From positions 1 to 11,554 of the forward strand of contig CAYGYX010000059.1 of the NCBI GenBank assembly GCA_964354255.1: a stretch of 11,554 nucleotides of DNA, written 5' to 3'. Below, in pieces: positions 10,906 through 11,554 of the stretch (its first letter is position 1; each line of letters begins with the position of its first letter). Source of the DNA: VGBK01 sp964354255 (GTDB lineage: Bacteria > Actinomycetota > Acidimicrobiia > Spongiisociales > UBA11373). The translations under genes and the position numbers were made by a program. Under the pieces are notes generated by a model. That model saw nothing but the letters and a program-made list of their open reading frames with translations, was not told the DNA's origin and did no database searches.

Positions 10906-11554
10906 ATGGCCTCCAAGACCGACATCCCTCCCTACACCGAACTGATGTGGCCCACCCTCCAGGCCATCCGCCAGCTCGGCGGCTCTGCCCGCATCGAGGA
11001 GATCGTCCAGGCGGTCATCGACGCGGAGAGCTTCACCGAAGAGCAGCAGCAGGTCCGCCGCCGTCCCGACGACCCGATGTCGCTCATCGACTACCGGCTC
11101 CACTGGGCGCGCTCCTACCTCAAGAGCATGGGCTGCCTCGACAACAGCGCCCGCGGCGTCTGGTCCCTCACCGACCTGGGCCGCACGGTCACCAAGCCGG
11201 AGATCCCCGACCTGCACCGCAAAGCCAGGCGCGAGTACCACAAGGCCTATGTGCAGCGCAAGAAGCTGAAGGCCGACGAAGCCGCCGGCGGAGAGGCCCA
11301 CCCCGAGGAGGAGGAGGAGGGGGAGGAGGACTGGAAGGAGCAGCTGCTCAGGCGGCTCCTCCAGATGCCACCCGACGCTTTCGAGCGGCTCGCCCAACGG
11401 GTGCTCCGTGAAGCCGGCTTCCGCAACGTCGAAGTCACCGGCCGCTCAGGCGACGGCGGCATCGACGGGGTCGGCGACTACCGGGTCTCCCTCGTCAGTT
11501 TCCCCATCTACTTCCAATGCAAGCGGTACAAGGGCTCAGTCCGAGCCTCGACCG
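10906..11554 (+). CDS. mrr: Mrr-family restriction endonuclease (3' partial, 216 codons seen)
   Basis: The frame is open from ATG 10906 to the window edge. Residues 9-96 match the Mrr N-terminal winged-helix domain: YTELMWPTLQAIRQLGG, LHWARSYLKSMGCLD, GVWSLTDLGR. A charged helix and an acidic linker (EEEEEGEED, 134-142) follow. From about 150 comes the Mrr catalytic domain of the PD-(D/E)xK nuclease fold: FERLAQRVLREAGF, VTGRSGDGGIDG with Asp187, and FQCKRYKGSV with Gln204 and Lys206, so the D...QxK core is intact. Mrr proteins are type IV enzymes that cleave modified foreign DNA. E. coli Mrr has 304 residues, so perhaps 80-100 are missing here. The gene stands behind a palindromic site and leaderless promoter. 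Whether a methylase or other defence gene follows cannot be seen. Confidence 0.88.
   Translation, partial: MASKTDIPPYTELMWPTLQAIRQLGGSARIEEIVQAVIDAESFTEEQQQVRRRPDDPMSLIDYRLHWARSYLKSMGCLDNSARGVWSLTDLGRTVTKPEIPDLHRKARREYHKAYVQRKKLKADEAAGGEAHPEEEEEGEEDWKEQLLRRLLQMPPDAFERLAQRVLREAGFRNVEVTGRSGDGGIDGVGDYRVSLVSFPIYFQCKRYKGSVRAST

Noticed and set aside
11305..11328. GAG triplet run as a microsatellite or slippage site
   Set aside because: It encodes an acidic linker in the Mrr-like protein and is interrupted by GGG; such linkers are common and nothing shows instability.
1..11554. CRISPR array, insertion sequence or integrase
   Set aside because: No regularly spaced direct repeats, transposase motifs (DDE, HUH) or recombinase motifs were found on either strand.

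Overview
This window is very GC-rich DNA with strong G/C preference at third codon positions and frequent GTG starts. Several genes follow a TANNNT -10 hexamer, and two of those have the start codon only six bases after it, the pattern of leaderless transcripts. With a FadD15-like acyl-CoA ligase, an L,D-transpeptidase carrying FG-GAP-like repeats and an actinobacterial-style collagen-like secreted protein, this points to a high-GC Gram-positive (Actinomycetota, possibly an Acidimicrobiia-like lineage). The lineage is an inference; there is no rRNA or other marker gene here.

Layout. Bases 3-104 are the last 33 codons of an unidentified gene. A convergent gene (157-735, minus) encodes a small lipoprotein. 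From a shared upstream region runs a two-gene operon: an SsnA-like amidohydrolase (918-1940) that lacks the usual N-terminal beta-sandwich segment, and, 12 bases on, a YgfK-type iron-sulfur flavoprotein of 1121 residues (1953-5318). Two strong hairpins (5378-5432) close this operon. About 400 non-coding bases follow, then a secreted L,D-transpeptidase (5839-7308) and a long-chain acyl-CoA ligase (7374-9149) with its own promoter.

The right part (9150-11554) looks accessory. A minus-strand zincin-like metallopeptidase (9471-9824) with a possible small gene behind it diverges from an intact tRNA-Val(CAC) (9866-9937). Directly 3' of the tRNA is a short fragment that resembles the nuclease-motif end of a phage terminase large subunit, followed by a secreted collagen-like protein (10200-10760). 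An Mrr-type restriction endonuclease gene starts at 10906 and runs off the window. This arrangement suggests an old integration site at the tRNA 3' end, now holding a phage remnant and a defence gene.

How the genes work together. SsnA and YgfK are linked in enterobacteria and clostridia with purine/selenium-dependent molybdenum hydroxylase clusters. Here they form a compact pair with no hydroxylase, transporter or carbamoyltransferase visible, so their substrate is open. The transpeptidase, ligase and metallopeptidase look like independent housekeeping units.
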